Source: Hansschlegelia plantiphila (GTDB taxonomy: Bacteria > Pseudomonadota > Alphaproteobacteria > Rhizobiales > Methylopilaceae). From it: 64,000 bases of DNA. Below the pieces are notes generated by a model that saw only the letters and a program-made list of their open reading frames with translations, ran no database searches and had not been told where the DNA came from. The position numbers and the translations under genes were made by a program. Shown piece by piece: positions 62,516 through 64,000 of the stretch (position 1 is its first letter; each line of letters opens with the position of its first letter). The stretch lies in NCBI RefSeq assembly GCF_027922265.1, contig NZ_BSFI01000007.1, forward strand, positions 322,979 to 386,978, written 5' to 3'.

Positions 62516-64000
62516 ATGGTCAACCTTAGAACGTCGGCGTCGGCGTTCGCGCTGGTCGCCGCCGCAACATTGGGCGTGGCGGCGTCCGGTCTTCCGGCGC
62601 GCGCCAACGACAAGCTCGTCGATCTGTCGAAGAGCGACGAGAACTGGGTGATGACGGGCAAGAACTACAGCGCCCAGAACTACAGCCCGCAGAAGCAGAT
62701 CAACGTCGACAACGTCAAGGATCTGAAGCCGGCGTGGTCGTTCTCGACCGGCGTGCTGCACGGCCACGAGGGCACGCCGCTCGTCGTGGGCAACAAGATG
62801 TACGTCCACACGCCGTTCCCGAACATCACCTTCGCCCTGTCGCTCGACGAGCCGGGCAAGATCCTGTGGATGCACAAGCCCAAGCAGTCCCCGACCGCGC
62901 GCGCGGTGGCCTGTTGCGACGTCGTCAACCGCGGCCTCGCCTACTGGCCGGGCGACGGCGACAAGCCGGCCGAAATCCTGAAGACGCAGCTCGACGGCCA
63001 CATCGTGGCGCTCAACGCCGAGACTGGCGAAGAGCTTTGGAAGATGGAGAACTCCGACATCAAGGTCGGCTCCACCCTCACGATCGCGCCTTATGTCGTA
63101 AAGGACACCGTGCTGGTCGGCTCCTCGGGAGCGGAGCTCGGCGTTCGCGGCTACGTCACGGCCTACGACGTCAAGACCGGCGCTCAGAAGTGGCGCGCCT
63201 ACGCCACCGGCCCCGACGAGGACATCAAGCTCGCCAAGGACTTCAACGCCGCCAACCCGCAATACGGCCAGTTCGGCCTCGGCACGAACAAGACCTGGGA
63301 AGGCGACACCTGGAAGATCGGCGGCGGCACGAACTGGGGCTGGTACGCCTTCGACCCGGACACCAACCTCTTCTACTACGGCTCGGGCAACCCGGCGCCG
63401 TGGAACGAGACGATGCGTCCCGGCGACAACAAGTGGACGATGACCATCTGGGGTCGCGACATCGACACCGGCGAGGCCAAGTTCGGCTACCAGAAGACGC
63501 CGCATGACGAGTGGGACTACGCCGGCGTCAACGTGATGATGCTGTCTGAGCAGAAGGACAAGGACGGCAAGCTGCGCAAGCTGCTGACCCATCCCGACCG
63601 CAACGGCATCGTCTACACGCTCGACCGGACCAACGGCGACCTGATCTCGGCCAACAAGATGGACGACACGGTCAACTGGGTGAAGCAGGTCGACCTGAAG
63701 ACCGGCGTTCCGATCCGCGATCCCGAGTTCGCGACCCGGATGGACCACAAGGCGACCGAGATCTGCCCGTCGGCCATGGGCTACCACAACCAGGGCCACG
63801 ACAGCTACGACCCCGAGAAGCAGCGCTTCTTCCTCGGCATCAACCACATCTGCATGGACTGGGAGCCCTTCATGCTCCCGTATCGCGCGGGCCAGTTCTT
63901 CGTCGGCGCGACCCTCTGGATGTATCCCGGCCCGAAGGGCGACCGTCAGAACTACGAGGGTCTCGGCCAGATCAAGTCGTATGACGCCATCACCGGCAAG
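62516..64000 (+). CDS. mxaF: calcium-dependent methanol dehydrogenase large subunit, C-terminally cut by the window
   Basis: 495 codons are visible of about 625. MxaF is the PQQ enzyme that oxidises methanol to formaldehyde in the periplasm, with MxaI and the cytochrome MxaG. A signal peptide ends near Ala30 (GLPARA-ND). The vicinal disulfide is Cys133-Cys134 ([13 protein letters not shown]). PQQ/calcium ligands are Glu207 ([11 protein letters not shown]), Asn292 (GSGNPAPW) and the catalytic base Asp334 ([10 protein letters not shown]). Two residues after that Asp is Ala336, where lanthanide-type XoxF has Asp, so this is the calcium type. Downstream mxaJGI would lie beyond the window. Confidence 0.97.
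   Translation, partial: MVNLRTSASAFALVAAATLGVAASGLPARANDKLVDLSKSDENWVMTGKNYSAQNYSPQKQINVDNVKDLKPAWSFSTGVLHGHEGTPLVVGNKMYVHTPFPNITFALSLDEPGKILWMHKPKQSPTARAVACCDVVNRGLAYWPGDGDKPAEILKTQLDGHIVALNAETGEELWKMENSDIKVGSTLTIAPYVVKDTVLVGSSGAELGVRGYVTAYDVKTGAQKWRAYATGPDEDIKLAKDFNAANPQYGQFGLGTNKTWEGDTWKIGGGTNWGWYAFDPDTNLFYYGSGNPAPWNETMRPGDNKWTMTIWGRDIDTGEAKFGYQKTPHDEWDYAGVNVMMLSEQKDKDGKLRKLLTHPDRNGIVYTLDRTNGDLISANKMDDTVNWVKQVDLKTGVPIRDPEFATRMDHKATEICPSAMGYHNQGHDSYDPEKQRFFLGINHICMDWEPFMLPYRAGQFFVGATLWMYPGPKGDRQNYEGLGQIKSYDAITGK

Noticed and set aside
62256..62651. 131-codon plus-strand ORF between the mox regulators and mxaF.
   Set aside because: It runs over the mxaF start in another frame, its C-terminal half is arginine/serine-rich shadow sequence, and its N-terminus has no homology. 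It lies in the promoter region.
62516..64000. Assignment as XoxF lanthanide-dependent methanol dehydrogenase.
   Set aside because: The position two residues after the catalytic Asp is Ala (DYA), whereas XoxF has Asp there (DxD). The overall sequence, including the signal peptide and [13 protein letters not shown], is of the MxaF type.

Overview
The window is high-GC DNA, densely coded on both strands, with the gene content of an alphaproteobacterium of the Hyphomicrobiales (Rhizobiales) type. The evidence is the alphaproteobacterial forms of SspB, PrmA and DegP, small families such as DUF3126 and DUF4169, and a BTLCP-type transglutaminase-like protein. The right edge starts a calcium-type methanol dehydrogenase gene (mxaF) with divergent two-component regulators of the Paracoccus moxXYZ kind, so the host is a methanol-oxidising methylotroph. 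Methylopila, Hansschlegelia or a relative is possible, but this cannot be decided from the window. No tRNA, rRNA, CRISPR array, IS element or prophage was seen.

Layout. 0-3.6 kb is the end of a cytochrome c maturation operon (ccmI partial, ccmE, ccmF, ccmH). 3.7-7.6 kb carries a DegP-type periplasmic protease followed by an OmpR/EnvZ-type two-component pair. 7.7-13 kb is mixed: DUF3126, a frameshifted small membrane gene, a gamma-carbonic anhydrase-like protein, a BTLCP, a tandem PilZ protein, a PAS_5 protein, a rhomboid and a CBS protein. 13-18 kb holds housekeeping genes (thrS, yidD, a class A acid phosphatase, an IscU-like scaffold, folE, hisI). 18-25 kb has a secreted protein of unknown function, two flavoenzymes, a degenerate CitE-like protein, a short lytic-transglycosylase-like gene coupled to a DUF2336 gene, an orphan response regulator/Hpt pair and NAD kinase.

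25-32.3 kb is a sulfonate uptake and desulfonation operon on the minus strand (ssuC-ssuB-FMN reductase-ssuA-ssuD-FAD/NAD(P)-binding protein), several genes joined by 4-base overlaps, with a metallo-beta-lactamase-fold protein downstream. 32.5-47 kb is mostly housekeeping: an AmpG-like transporter, a prmA-aminopeptidase P-DUF423 group, two tiny coupled membrane ORFs, a UvrD/PcrA helicase, a thioesterase, a 1,184-residue AsmA protein, and sspB-fumC-DUF4169-RHH.

47-54 kb is an accessory nitrogen-compound module: an amidase, two RidA proteins, a polar amino acid ABC transporter and a MocR-type regulator, interspersed with long palindromic repeats. 54.2-59.5 kb is the most notable region. It is a compact version of the Nit1C cluster (nitrogen-starvation protein, nitrilase, radical SAM protein, flavoprotein), preceded by a near-perfect sigma-54 promoter. 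It lacks the acetyltransferase, AIR-synthase-like and small hypothetical genes normally in that cluster, and ends with an LnmK-like double-hotdog acyltransferase/decarboxylase homologue. Nit1C has been linked in pseudomonads to growth on cyanide as nitrogen source. Its position beside the methanol oxidation locus, with the LnmK-like gene as last member, is the best candidate here for an under-described pathway. 59.5-64 kb is the divergent moxX-moxY-moxZ-like / mxaF locus.
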